64,000 nt of DNA, from the NCBI GenBank assembly GCA_030158485.1, contig JAOASS010000021.1, positions 33,948 to 97,947 on the forward strand. The letters run 5' to 3'. Both the position numbers and the translations under genes were made by a program. Under the pieces are notes generated by a model that made no database searches, was not told the DNA's origin, and saw only the letters and a program-made list of their open reading frames with translations. Source of the stretch: Pseudobdellovibrionaceae bacterium. Its GTDB lineage: Bacteria; Bdellovibrionota; Bdellovibrionia; Bdellovibrionales; Bdellovibrionaceae. Positions 7,741-16,416 of this stretch are shown here, piece by piece. Each line of letters starts with the position of its first letter. The first letter of the stretch is position 1.

Positions 7741-8241
7741 ATGGGGGTCATGATCAAAATGGAAGCAAGAAAACAATCGGCTTCTGAAGTGATCATGACC
7801 CAACTTGTTTTACCAACTCATACAAATGCGCTCGATACAGTTTTCGGTGGGACGGTCATGTCCTGGATTGATATTGCGGCTGCGATTGCGGCGCAACGAC
7901 ATTCTCAAAAAGATGTTGTTACGGCAAGTATCGATGAACTTCATTTTCTTGCACCTATTTATCGTGGCTGGGTTGTAAACTTAAAAGCAGCTGTTAATTT
8001 TGTTTCAAAATCATCAATGGAAGTCGGAGTTCGAGTTGAAAGCGAAAATCCCAAAACAGGAGAACGCTTCCACACGGCATCGGCGTATCTTACTTTTGTT
8101 TGTTTAGGATCTGATGGTAGACCGACATTGGCCGCTCCACTTCTTCTTGAAACAGATCAAGAAAAGCGTCGTTTTAAAGAAGCTGGATACAGACGTGAAG
8201 AAAGACTACGTCGCCGCGAAAAGTACAAAAGTCACACTTAA
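7741..8241 (+). CDS. Acyl-CoA thioesterase, hotdog family (YciA/ACOT-like)
   Basis: 166 aa. Hotdog-fold thioesterase cleaving acyl-CoA to free acid and CoA. The segment LPTHTNALDTVFGGTVMSWIDIAAAIAA (about 21-48; N, FGG and D are the key positions) is the standard active-site helix of the YciA/BFIT group, followed by ASIDELHFLAPIYRGWVVNL on the second strand. The tail is Arg/Glu-rich and extends past the core. Start: a GGGGG run at 7743-7747 is well placed for the third in-frame ATG at 7759, so MEARKQ may be the true N-terminus. It sits 34 bases after the HTH gene and ahead of a desaturase, suggesting lipid metabolism. Confidence 0.85.
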   Translation: MGVMIKMEARKQSASEVIMTQLVLPTHTNALDTVFGGTVMSWIDIAAAIAAQRHSQKDVVTASIDELHFLAPIYRGWVVNLKAAVNFVSKSSMEVGVRVESENPKTGERFHTASAYLTFVCLGSDGRPTLAAPLLLETDQEKRRFKEAGYRREERLRRREKYKSHT

Positions 8242-8272
8242 CAGCCGACATTTCTTAATAAAATCAATTTTT

Positions 8273-8300
8273 TTGAATCTGGACTTAACTAAAATATTAT
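8273..8300 (+). promoter_or_regulatory. Sigma-70-like promoter for the desaturase gene
   Basis: TTGAAT (8273-8278) and TATTAT (8295-8300) separated by 16 bp; transcription would begin near 8307, about 18 bases before the ATG at 8325. No clear ribosome binding site follows. Confidence 0.45.
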
Positions 8301-8324
8301 TGAGTCCGATAAAAAACTGACTTT

Positions 8325-9305
8325 ATGGGCTTTAAGTTAAAAAAAGAAACTTATCTTCAAATTCGCAGATTCCAAAAATTTGAGATCCAATTTTTAATGT
8401 TGGTTCAGCATATTTTGATCGATATCGCTTTAGTTGGCTTCAGTTTTATTTTATGTTTTAAAAGTCGTGGATGGCAGTATTTAGCTGTTCCGCTTCTGGC
8501 TATTTTTATGTTCAGAAGTTTTTCAATGATGCACGAAGGTGTTCACGGTTTGATATCAAAAAATAAATTTGTAAACGATTTTTTTTCTTTGTTGAGTGGA
8601 GTGGGCTGCGCTTTGCCATTTGAGCCTTGGAAAGTCAGTCATTTATCTCACCATTTTTGGAGTGGTAATTATGAAAAAGACCCTGTCATGGCTCTTGTGA
8701 CGATTTTGCCAAAATGGTCAACGCGAACAATCGGAGTGATTAATTTTCTTTGGCAGAAGTGGATGCCTATTTTAGCTTTTATGCAGTATGGTGTTTTTTG
8801 GATCTTATCGATCAAAAATGCACTTCAAACAAAGTCGTTTAAGTTTTGGCTCAGTTTGACTTTGCCGGTCACTTGTTGGACCCTTCTTTTTTGGTTTGCT
8901 CCCTTTCCTATACTTTACCAAGTACTGGCTCCCGCGATTGTTCTTTATTTGATGATGGTCGATGCCGTGAATTTGCCCCACCATCTGCAATTGCCCATGG
9001 TTCAAGGTGACCAGAAGTGGCCCGTTTGGGAACAACATCAAGTGGCTCGGACTTGTCTTTATCCCCATTGGTTGGCTCGTTTTGTGGTACTTAATTTTAA
9101 TTATCATGCTGAACATCATATGTATCCTGATGCTCCGTGGTACCAATTGGATCAGCTTCATCAATCAGTGCAGATGGAACTAGGATCACATCAACAAATG
9201 GACCCAGGGTTTGATTGGATTCGACAGAACCGTAAGCTTCACATTTTAGCTGTGATCAAACCTTACGAAGAACCTTTTGTTGAAGTTATCAAACAAGCTT
9301 CTTGA
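8325..9305 (+). CDS. Membrane fatty-acid desaturase
   Basis: 326 aa integral membrane di-iron enzyme introducing a double bond into an acyl chain. The three histidine boxes are visible: HEGVH (about 70-74), HLSHH (about 106-110) and HAEHH (about 264-268), separated by hydrophobic segments that would form four membrane passes; NLPHH near 222 adds a further conserved His pair. The layout matches the DesA/FADS-like superfamily; related enzymes act as hydroxylases or ketolases, so the exact substrate is open. A role in membrane fluidity is inferred, consistent with the thioesterase immediately upstream. Confidence 0.85.
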   Translation: MGFKLKKETYLQIRRFQKFEIQFLMLVQHILIDIALVGFSFILCFKSRGWQYLAVPLLAIFMFRSFSMMHEGVHGLISKNKFVNDFFSLLSGVGCALPFEPWKVSHLSHHFWSGNYEKDPVMALVTILPKWSTRTIGVINFLWQKWMPILAFMQYGVFWILSIKNALQTKSFKFWLSLTLPVTCWTLLFWFAPFPILYQVLAPAIVLYLMMVDAVNLPHHLQLPMVQGDQKWPVWEQHQVARTCLYPHWLARFVVLNFNYHAEHHMYPDAPWYQLDQLHQSVQMELGSHQQMDPGFDWIRQNRKLHILAVIKPYEEPFVEVIKQAS

Positions 9306-9326
9306 TTGGATAGAGCGTCTAACTTT

Positions 9327-9356
9327 TTGACATAAAACTTCATTTTAAAATAGAAC
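9327..9356 (+). promoter_or_regulatory. Sigma-70-like promoter
   Basis: Consensus -35 TTGACA (9327-9332), 18-bp spacer, TAGAAC (9351-9356, four of six). It predicts a start near 9363 and a leader of about 70 bases ahead of the gene at 9432, which has AGAGG upstream of its ATG. Confidence 0.5.
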
Positions 9357-9431
9357 TTTGCATTTTTTTTAGGCAATGATAAAAAGGGGGGTCACTCTTC
9401 GAATTGTTCAGTTTTTAATAAGAGGTCTCGA

Positions 9432-10211
9432 ATGATAGGTTTTGCAAAAAAAAAGAATGAATTTGATTTTGAAAAGTCGATTCATGACCAGCAGATCATA
9501 AGTCACGTTGAAAGCATTTCTTCTTTTCTAGAACGGGAAAGTCAATATGACGTAGCCCCTTTTTCAAATCAGGCATTACTTAAATTTAAATCTCTTGAAG
9601 AGTCGAAAAAAGAAAAAGCTGTCCAGCAGCTTAAAATTTTAAACCAGCTACTTTTGTCTACTTATTCATTTATTGAAAAAGACATTCCCAAAGAATTTCC
9701 ATTACCTCATCCTGAAAGGTTTTTAGTTGAAAAAGCACTTCAGTTTTTTGACTTGAAACTGCGAGATGATTTCTGGGCTACAGTTCAGCCACATGATATC
9801 TTAGAAATTTATAACGAAGATGGAATTCAGGTGTTTCGAACTTTTAACTTTTTTGAAACCAGTGGCTATTCATTGACTGATCTTTTAATTAACGAATGGT
9901 ATAACCTCTGGGAACGACCGAAGTTTGTTTTGCAAAGAATTTTTGAATATTCGAATGGAATTATGTCTGGTGAAATGACCGGAGTTGTAAAAATGGATAT
10001 TTCAAAGCACATCGTCAAAGAAATTTATAGCGCAACCGATGAGCTCGCCGGTTTTACGCCGCGTTCAACTTTAGTTGAGTTCGGACATATTTGTCCTCTT
10101 TATAATCCAAAAAACAATTTTGATTCAAAAGTCACAGGTATTATTGTTAGTTCAACGGCTCAAACTCATACAATGGGCTCTGAAGACACTCGAAAAGTTA
10201 TTCTCTTCTAA
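9432..10211 (+). CDS. Hypothetical cytoplasmic protein
   Basis: 259 aa, not recognised. No signal peptide or membrane segment. The N-terminal 60 residues are Lys/Glu-rich and helical; the middle (about 75-180) is rich in Phe, Tyr and Trp with the pattern DILEIYNEDGIQVFRTFNFFETSGYSL split by short helices, reminiscent of a PAS-like alpha/beta sensor but without a firm motif; the C-terminus is beta-rich with a closing STAQTHTMG. Codon usage resembles its neighbours. It stands alone behind its own promoter and faces a convergent orphan gene 40 bases away. Confidence 0.6.
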   Translation: MIGFAKKKNEFDFEKSIHDQQIISHVESISSFLERESQYDVAPFSNQALLKFKSLEESKKEKAVQQLKILNQLLLSTYSFIEKDIPKEFPLPHPERFLVEKALQFFDLKLRDDFWATVQPHDILEIYNEDGIQVFRTFNFFETSGYSLTDLLINEWYNLWERPKFVLQRIFEYSNGIMSGEMTGVVKMDISKHIVKEIYSATDELAGFTPRSTLVEFGHICPLYNPKNNFDSKVTGIIVSSTAQTHTMGSEDTRKVILF

Positions 10212-10251
10212 AAACTCATGGCGCTTCTTTCGATAGGGTTTTGATTAACCA

Positions 10252-10968
10252 TCAGGCTGTAATCCGATCTAAGTAGGGCCAAGCTTTAAAAGTTCGAATA
10301 TTTTCAGGAAGAGCTTGGTCGATCACAATTCTTTGATCCCAAATCTGGTTAAAGTGTTCTGTGATTTGATTCTCGTTCCTTTTTCTTTCGACTTCGGGTC
10401 TGAAAAAGGCAACAAGATCAACTAAGTCATTATGCCCTGAAGGAATATCTTGGGCCACAGGAGTCGCCCCCCAAGCATAGGTGATATCATGAACTTTTCG
10501 ATTTTTTCGCGCAGCACCCGTCATGCCATGGCAACTCGAATTAAGAAAAACTTCTGTGGTTAAAGCCAAGAGATAGTCTTTCGTTGAAAAGCCAAGACTT
10601 TGACCCCGGGCTGTTGAATGAATTGTAAAATAACTGGAAACCAAAATCTGGGGTCCTTGGGAACAAAGCTTTTCGATATGTTCACGTGACCAATTATCGA
10701 AGTAAGAATCATGAGATTTGAGTATACTTTCTTTTGAAGTGTAGCGGTGAAGACTGAGCGCTTTACACTGTCCCTCGATTAAGATGGCAGCGACAATATC
10801 TTGCCGAGTAAAAGCATCAGAAAAAAGCTTTGGGTTTTTGTCTATTTCAAGAAAGGTTTCAGACCAAACTTGATGCCAGCATTTATAAATATCAAAATAC
10901 ATTGACTCATACTTTTTTTCCGGAAAGCGACCTGGACATAGAACTATTTGAATATGTTGAGAGCTCAA
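10252..10968 (-). CDS. Hypothetical protein, possibly GNAT-like acyltransferase
   Basis: 238 aa from a TTG start at 10968 with AAGGGG about nine bases upstream. Not firmly recognised. The central region, LVSSYFTIHSTARGQSLG followed by a helix and CHGMTGAARKNRKVH, has the order of a GNAT/acyl-homoserine-lactone-synthase-like fold: a beta strand, an R-G-x-S/G-L-G turn in place of R/QxxGxG/A, then a helix. The match is partial, so this is a suggestion only. No signal peptide. A 13-bp perfect inverted repeat lies 42-77 bases upstream of the start. Confidence 0.5.
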   Translation of the reverse strand: MSSQHIQIVLCPGRFPEKKYESMYFDIYKCWHQVWSETFLEIDKNPKLFSDAFTRQDIVAAILIEGQCKALSLHRYTSKESILKSHDSYFDNWSREHIEKLCSQGPQILVSSYFTIHSTARGQSLGFSTKDYLLALTTEVFLNSSCHGMTGAARKNRKVHDITYAWGATPVAQDIPSGHNDLVDLVAFFRPEVERKRNENQITEHFNQIWDQRIVIDQALPENIRTFKAWPYLDRITA

Positions 10969-11009
10969 AAAGCACCCCTTTAAGAAAATGAATTTTACTT
11001 GTAATCGGA

Positions 11010-11045
11010 AAAAGTAAATAAATACTTAATAGTTTATTTACTTTT
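11010..11045 (-). terminator. AT-rich 13-bp inverted repeat after hflX
   Basis: Arms AAAAGTAAATAAA (11010-11022) and its exact complement (11033-11045) flank a 10-base loop. It follows the hflX stop by 32 bases on the minus strand, so an intrinsic terminator is the simplest reading, although the stem holds only one G-C pair. It also sits upstream of the 10252-10968 gene and could be an operator. Confidence 0.45.
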
Positions 11046-11077
11046 ATCTCAAAGTGGGAGGGGGCTTGATCACAATT

Positions 11078-12379
11078 TTACTTAACTAAGTATTCTCGCC
11101 ATTTGGCGATTAAGGCGGGTGTCATTTGAGCAGAACAAACAGTACCTTCGGTTGCCGTTTCGCGCTTAATGACTTTAGCCTCACGATTGAGGTCATAAAT
11201 TTTATGTTCAGCATTTCTTGGAAAATAAAGTTCAACTGTTGTGTGGAGGTCCTGGATCATTTCGACTAAAGTCGATTTTAAAGTTTCAATTCCTTGTCCC
11301 GTATGAGCACTGATGAAAACTCGTGGGTAATGATTCACTTTGAATTGCTTTTCCACAGAAGCAATATCAACTTTATTAAAAATGTGGAGTATTTTTTTAT
11401 CTTGCCAATTAAACTCTTGGATTAAATTTTCAACGACTTCGATTTGTCGAAGCATATTCGGAGAAGAAAGATCAATCACATGCAGTAGCACATCAGCTTC
11501 AGCACTTTCTTCTAAAGTTGCTTTAAATGCTTCGATTAATTGCGTGGGAAGCTTGCGAATAAAGCCCACGGTATCAGTCACAACAGCGGGGGGGCCATCG
11601 GGTAAAAAAACTTTTCTTGTTGTCGGGTCCAAAGTTGCAAAGACTTGATTTTTAACTAAAACTTGAGCGCCTGTTAGACGATTAAGTAATGAGCTTTTTC
11701 CCGAGTTAGTATAGCCGATTAAAGCAAAGCTGGGGACTTCTTGTCTTTTGCGAGATTGTCGGTATTGGGATCTGTTTTTTCGCACTTGCTCAAGCTTCTT
11801 TTTGATTTGAGAAACCCGCTCTCGGATTCGTCTACGGTCACTTTCTAGTGCCGTTTCTCCGGGGCCTCGAGTTCCAATTCCACCACCTTGTCGCGAAAGA
11901 GATCCCATCCAAGCGTCGACCATACGGGGCATTTGATCTAGTAGTTGTGCTAACTCAACTTGAAGCTTTCCTTCAAAGGTCTGAGCACGTCTTGCGAAAA
12001 TGTCTAAAATTAATTGATTACGATCGATGACCCGAGCTTGAACGACTTGTTCAAGATTTCGAGTTTGTACACCTGTGAGTTGGTGATCAACAACGATCAC
12101 CGAAGCTTGAGCCTCACGGGCCATATCTGCGATTTCTTGAACTTTGCCTGTTCCAATAAGAGTAGCAGGATTCCAAGCGGGTAAAATTTGAATCAACGAA
12201 CCGACGATCTCGCCACCGGCAGCGCCAACGAGTTCTTCAAGTTCTAAAAGATTTTCTTTAATTTCAATTAAGGGATCAGCTTTGAGGCCCACGCCGACAA
12301 CAATAGCTCTTTCTTGATTCTTGATCTGAGGCGTTTTAGTCAAGTCTTTAAGACCTCCATAAAGTGTAGCAACAGTCAT
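11078..12379 (-). CDS. hflX: GTPase HflX
   Basis: 433 aa ribosome-associated GTPase that splits stalled 70S ribosomes. The N-terminal HflX domain contains LIGTGKVQEI and the glycine-rich linker GGGIGTRGPGETALE; the G domain has GYTNSGKSSLLNRL (P-loop), DPTTRK, DTVGFI (G3) and NKVD (G4). The longest frame starts at a TTG at 12409, but a TATAAT sits inside that extension, so I start at the ATG at 12379 (MTVATLYGG), giving a leader of roughly a dozen bases and no ribosome binding site. No hfq or miaA neighbour is present, unlike in enterobacteria. Confidence 0.93.
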   Translation of the reverse strand: MTVATLYGGLKDLTKTPQIKNQERAIVVGVGLKADPLIEIKENLLELEELVGAAGGEIVGSLIQILPAWNPATLIGTGKVQEIADMAREAQASVIVVDHQLTGVQTRNLEQVVQARVIDRNQLILDIFARRAQTFEGKLQVELAQLLDQMPRMVDAWMGSLSRQGGGIGTRGPGETALESDRRRIRERVSQIKKKLEQVRKNRSQYRQSRKRQEVPSFALIGYTNSGKSSLLNRLTGAQVLVKNQVFATLDPTTRKVFLPDGPPAVVTDTVGFIRKLPTQLIEAFKATLEESAEADVLLHVIDLSSPNMLRQIEVVENLIQEFNWQDKKILHIFNKVDIASVEKQFKVNHYPRVFISAHTGQGIETLKSTLVEMIQDLHTTVELYFPRNAEHKIYDLNREAKVIKRETATEGTVCSAQMTPALIAKWREYLVK

Positions 12380-12398
12380 CCGCAACGGTTCAGACTTT

Positions 12399-12428
12399 AT
12401 TATAAGCAAATGGTTGAATCAGTTACAA
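12399..12428 (-). promoter_or_regulatory. Promoter of hflX with a very short leader
   Basis: On the minus strand: TTGTAA (12428-12423), 18-bp spacer, consensus TATAAT (12404-12399). The predicted start of transcription (about 12392) is some 13 bases before the ATG at 12379. Confidence 0.5.
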
Positions 12429-12521
12429 GTGCCTAGTCTTATATTTTCTTATCCTTTGCATAAGCGATTTAAGCTTTGCCGACTATTTTTCAAACTGATT
12501 TCAATGAAGTCACTTTATTTC

Positions 12522-14834
12522 CTAGTTTGGGCTTTTGACTCTTTCTTCTCTTAATTCTTTCAGATACTGAGCCTCGAGTGCCGTAATCACAACGGAGTGA
12601 ACGATGCCGTCAACAGTTGTTGTTCGCTGAAGCACGTTGGCCGCTTGTTTAACCCCCATTAAGAAAGGCCCGATTACTTCAACCTGTCCGACTTGTTGAA
12701 GCAGCTTATAACTGATATTAGCACTTTCTAAATTAGGGCAAATTAAAATATTAGCGCCGTCTGTTCCGGCCAAATTACTAAAGGGAAAGATACGTTTTAA
12801 GATACTGGGATTAACAGCAGTATCAGCTTGAATATCGCCGTCGCAAATAATTTGTGGGGCCATTGTTTTGAAAAGTTCTGCCGCTTTTTTCATTTTGTGA
12901 GGAGTGCCTTCAGTTCCTGTAAAGTTTGAATACGAAAGCATCGCAACTCTTGGAGTTTGTCCAAAATACTCAATGATGCGAGAAGCTTGAATTCCCATTT
13001 GGGCGAGTTGTTCTGGGTTTGGATTAAAATTGACTGTGCTGTCGGCTAGTAAAAGAAAATCTTTTTCAGTTAAAATAAAATTAATACCAGCAGGGACTCC
13101 GGCTTTGTGAAGTCCTACTATTTGTAAAATAGGCTTCACCGCATCGGAGTAGTTTTGAGAAGCACCTGTGACCATGCCGTCGGCATCACCTTTTTTAAGC
13201 ATCATCGAAGCATAATAATTGGGGTCCGCCATCAATCTTTCAGCTTCTCTTTGGGTGATACCTTTTCTTTGTCTTAACTCATAAAGTTCGTTGGCATATT
13301 CTTTAAATTTTGGACTTTGTGAAGGATGAATGACAACCACATCTTTTAAAAGATCTAATTCCAATTGTTGAATTTTTTCTTTGACGACTTGCGGGTATCC
13401 CAACAACACAGGTTCGCAAATTTTTTCTTCAACTAAGATTCTAAGCGCTTTTAAAACTTTTGTTGAACTTCCTTCAGGAAAAACAATTTTGGGTAATTTT
13501 CCTGTTCCCGAAGCATTTCTGTGAACACGGTGGATAGCGGATCTGATAAATGCTTTTGAAGGGCCTTGAAAAGCTTCTAATTTATCACGGTACTGGTCCC
13601 AATCCGTGATGGGTTTTCGAGCCACACCTGATGAAATAGCGGCTTTCGCGACAGCAGGTGCAACCCACATGAGAACTCGAGGATCAAAGGGTTTGGGAAT
13701 CAAGTAATCGCGACCAAATTTAAAAGTTTGTCCGCCGTAGGTATCGGAAACTTTATCTGGGACTTCTTCGCGCGCAAGTGAAGCCAAAGCTTGAACTGCT
13801 GCTAATTTCATTTCTTCGTTGATTTGCGAAGCTCGAGTATCAAGAGCTCCCCTGAAAATCGAAGGAAAACCCAAAACGTTATTGACTTGATTTGGGTAAT
13901 CAGATCTTCCAGTCGCAACAATAGCATCAGGCCGAGCGGCTCTAGCGTCAGGTGGAGTGATTTCGGGATCAGGATTGGCCATAGCAAAAATAATCGGGTC
14001 CTTGGCCATTTTCATAATCATTGACCCTGTGACAGCGCCTGCGACTGATAGTCCCACTAAAACATCGGCGCCATCCAGAGCTTCAAGCAAAGTTCGGGCT
14101 TTTGTTTCAACGGCAAATTCGTCTTTGTGTTTATTCATTCCGCTGGTGCGACCTTTGTAAATAACACCTGAAGAATCACACATTAAAAGGTTTTCAGGAG
14201 TCACGCCTAAAGATTTAAATATTTTAGAGCAAGCGATAGCTGAAGCGCCCGCACCGTTGACAACAATTTTAATTTCACTCATTTTTCTTTTTGTGATCAG
14301 GCAAGCGTTAATCAAGGCCGCTCCCGAGACTATGGCAGTTCCGTGTTGATCATCGTGAAAAACGGGGATGTTCATTTCTTTTTTGAGAGTCTCTTCAATT
14401 TCAAAACATTCCGGAGATTTAATATCTTCTAAGTTTATGCCACCAAAAGTAGGCTCTAGATTTTTAACAGCAATAATAAATTCTTTTGGATCTTGAGTTT
14501 TAATTTCAATATCAATGGAATCAAGACCTGAAAATTGTTTGAAAAGAATACTTTTTCCTTCCATCACAGGTTTTGAAGCTAAGGGGCCGATGTTGCCTAA
14601 TCCTAAAACAGCTGTTCCATTTGAAATGACGCCGACTAAATTACCTTTGTTGGTATAATCATAAACTTTATCCGGATCTTTTGCGATTTCCTTACAAGGG
14701 GCCGCGACACCTGGGCTGTAGGCCAAAGAAAGATCTTTTTCAGTGGCGCAAGGTTTTGAAGAGTTAACTTCTAACTTACCGGGTTTGCCTTTTGAGTGAT
14801 AGTCGAGTGCTTCTTGATCAAAATTTGATATCAT
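12522..14834 (-). CDS. maeB: NADP-dependent malic enzyme with phosphotransacetylase-like domain
   Basis: 770 aa, the standard MaeB length. Residues 1-430 form the malic enzyme: SLAYSPGVAAPCKEIA, GLGNIGPLASKPVMEGK, the metal-binding VFHDDQHGTA, and the dinucleotide fold VVNGAGASAIAC. Residues 445-770 form the phosphotransacetylase-like regulatory domain (KIVFPEGSSTKVLKAL, MVTGASQNYSD, ILICPNLESANISYKLL). It decarboxylates malate to pyruvate with NADPH formation; in other bacteria the second domain senses acetyl-CoA. Located upstream of and divergent from fadIJ, it may supply pyruvate and NADPH while fatty acids are being burnt. AGGAG precedes the ATG at 14834. Confidence 0.96.
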   Translation of the reverse strand: MISNFDQEALDYHSKGKPGKLEVNSSKPCATEKDLSLAYSPGVAAPCKEIAKDPDKVYDYTNKGNLVGVISNGTAVLGLGNIGPLASKPVMEGKSILFKQFSGLDSIDIEIKTQDPKEFIIAVKNLEPTFGGINLEDIKSPECFEIEETLKKEMNIPVFHDDQHGTAIVSGAALINACLITKRKMSEIKIVVNGAGASAIACSKIFKSLGVTPENLLMCDSSGVIYKGRTSGMNKHKDEFAVETKARTLLEALDGADVLVGLSVAGAVTGSMIMKMAKDPIIFAMANPDPEITPPDARAARPDAIVATGRSDYPNQVNNVLGFPSIFRGALDTRASQINEEMKLAAVQALASLAREEVPDKVSDTYGGQTFKFGRDYLIPKPFDPRVLMWVAPAVAKAAISSGVARKPITDWDQYRDKLEAFQGPSKAFIRSAIHRVHRNASGTGKLPKIVFPEGSSTKVLKALRILVEEKICEPVLLGYPQVVKEKIQQLELDLLKDVVVIHPSQSPKFKEYANELYELRQRKGITQREAERLMADPNYYASMMLKKGDADGMVTGASQNYSDAVKPILQIVGLHKAGVPAGINFILTEKDFLLLADSTVNFNPNPEQLAQMGIQASRIIEYFGQTPRVAMLSYSNFTGTEGTPHKMKKAAELFKTMAPQIICDGDIQADTAVNPSILKRIFPFSNLAGTDGANILICPNLESANISYKLLQQVGQVEVIGPFLMGVKQAANVLQRTTTVDGIVHSVVITALEAQYLKELREERVKSPN

Positions 14835-15073
14835 TTGCAGGAGGCTCCTTTTAGAGTAGACGCTTCAGACTCTAAGATTGAGCCCAAAACAGGTCACGAC
14901 GCAGATCGTGAGATCTGAAAGTTTAATATCTTCTCTGAAAGTCTTGCCTGACGTTTAAGCACGCCCAATAACGCGACTAGACATTGCCAATGCTATTTGG
15001 GTTTTAGGTGAATCAACGTTAGCCTTTGAGAAGCTATTTTAAATTTATAAAATCTCAAGGAAAGAGGTTTATT

Positions 15074-16414
15074 ATGTCTGCACGCGATGTCGTGATTATT
15101 GACGGGACTCGGACTCCTTTTGCCAAATCAGGAACAGCTCTTAAAAAAATCCATCCAGCCGAACTTGGAAAAGTGGCGCTCCGCGAATTGATTGCAAAAA
15201 CAAACTTAGACGTCAGCCAAGTCGATGAAGTCATCATTGGTAACACTGGAAACCCAGTCGATTCAGTCAATATTGCTCGTGTTGTGGCATTGAATGCAGG
15301 AATCTTACAAAAAACATCAGCGTATACAGTTCATCGAAATTGTGCTTCGGCGCTTGAGAGTATTTCGAACGGTTATGAAAAAATAAAATCGGGTACAATG
15401 GATGTTGTGATTGCGGGTGGAACAGAAAATATGTCTCAGATGCCGACGTTACTGCCGCCTAAAATTCAAAAAACTTTTGATGAGCTTTTTGCGGCAAAAG
15501 CCACGGCGAAAAAATTAGCTTTGATCTGGCAATTGTTTAAAGGTGATTTGAAACAAATCAAAGCTATTTTGTCGGGAAACTTCAGAGACGAATATTTCCC
15601 GGTTATTTCAGTGATGCAAGGTCTTACTGATCCATTTGCAGGTATCAACATGGGGCAGACTGCCGAAATCATTGCAAAAGAATTTAATATTTCCCGACTC
15701 GAACAAGATGAGTTTGCATTGAAGTCACACCAAAAAGCAGTGGCTGCGATAAAATCAGGTCGCATCAAAGATGAAATTGTTTCTTTTCCTATGCCACCAG
15801 ACTTTAAAACAACGTTAACTGAAGACACCGGGCCTCGTGATGGGCAAACGATAGAAGCTTTATCTAAATTAAAACCTTTCTTTGATAAACTCACGGGTAC
15901 GATTACCGCTGGAAACTCATGTCCGATTACAGACGGCGCGGCTGTGCTGTTGATGATGTCTCGTGAACGAGCACAAAGTTTGGGTTATAAACCTTTGGCT
16001 CGAATTCGAGGCTATGCATTTGCCGGTCTAGAGCCTGAAAGAATGGGGCTGGGGCCTGTTTACTCGACTCCAGTAGCATTGAAGCGTGCAGGGCTTTTAA
16101 TGAAAGACATCGGCCTTGTTGAGCTCAATGAAGCTTTTGCGGCGCAAGTCATTGGTTGTATGAAAGCTTTTGATTCAAACGAATTTGCTCAGAAAAAATT
16201 AGGTCTGGGATCAAAAGTTGGAACTCTTGATCCCAACATGGTCAATGTGAATGGCGGTGCCATTGCGATCGGTCACCCCGTTGGGGCAACAGGGACTCGA
16301 ATTGTCGTCACTTTAATGAAAGAAATGAAAAAAAGAAATATTCAATTTGGTTTAGCAACACTTTGTATTGGTGGCGGTCAGGGTGGATCAATCGTTCTTG
16401 AGCAGGAGGCTTAA
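15074..16414 (+). CDS. fadI: Acetyl-CoA acyltransferase (thiolase), beta subunit of the fatty-acid oxidation complex
   Basis: 446 aa from the ATG at 15074, preceded by AGAGG; an upstream frame to 15026 adds 16 unconserved residues. Thiolase cleaves 3-ketoacyl-CoA to acetyl-CoA and a shortened acyl-CoA. Active-site features: HRNCASALESI (nucleophilic Cys near residue 87), NEAFAAQVIG, NVNGGAIAIGHPVGATG and the C-terminal CIGGGQGGS Cys. Length and pairing with a FadJ-type alpha subunit two bases downstream point to FadI rather than FadA. The 239-base gap upstream holds a TCTGAAAGT direct repeat (14914-14922, 14934-14942). Confidence 0.93.
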   Translation: MSARDVVIIDGTRTPFAKSGTALKKIHPAELGKVALRELIAKTNLDVSQVDEVIIGNTGNPVDSVNIARVVALNAGILQKTSAYTVHRNCASALESISNGYEKIKSGTMDVVIAGGTENMSQMPTLLPPKIQKTFDELFAAKATAKKLALIWQLFKGDLKQIKAILSGNFRDEYFPVISVMQGLTDPFAGINMGQTAEIIAKEFNISRLEQDEFALKSHQKAVAAIKSGRIKDEIVSFPMPPDFKTTLTEDTGPRDGQTIEALSKLKPFFDKLTGTITAGNSCPITDGAAVLLMMSRERAQSLGYKPLARIRGYAFAGLEPERMGLGPVYSTPVALKRAGLLMKDIGLVELNEAFAAQVIGCMKAFDSNEFAQKKLGLGSKVGTLDPNMVNVNGGAIAIGHPVGATGTRIVVTLMKEMKKRNIQFGLATLCIGGGQGGSIVLEQEA

Positions 16415-16416
16415 AC

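Noticed and set aside
14838..14852. Possible terminator GGAG...CTCC next to the maeB start
   Set aside because: It is the maeB ribosome binding site region; the stem is too short and upstream of the gene.
14933..14947. 15-base sequence TCTCTGAAAGTCTTG also found near 38185
   Set aside because: One or two such matches are expected by chance in 64 kb; flanks differ, so it is not treated as a repeat family.
15466..15894. 142-codon open frame antisense to fadI (and similar ones at 24519-24794 and 45457-45720)
   Set aside because: These mirror the codon bias of strongly conserved sense genes; the sense proteins carry clear catalytic motifs.
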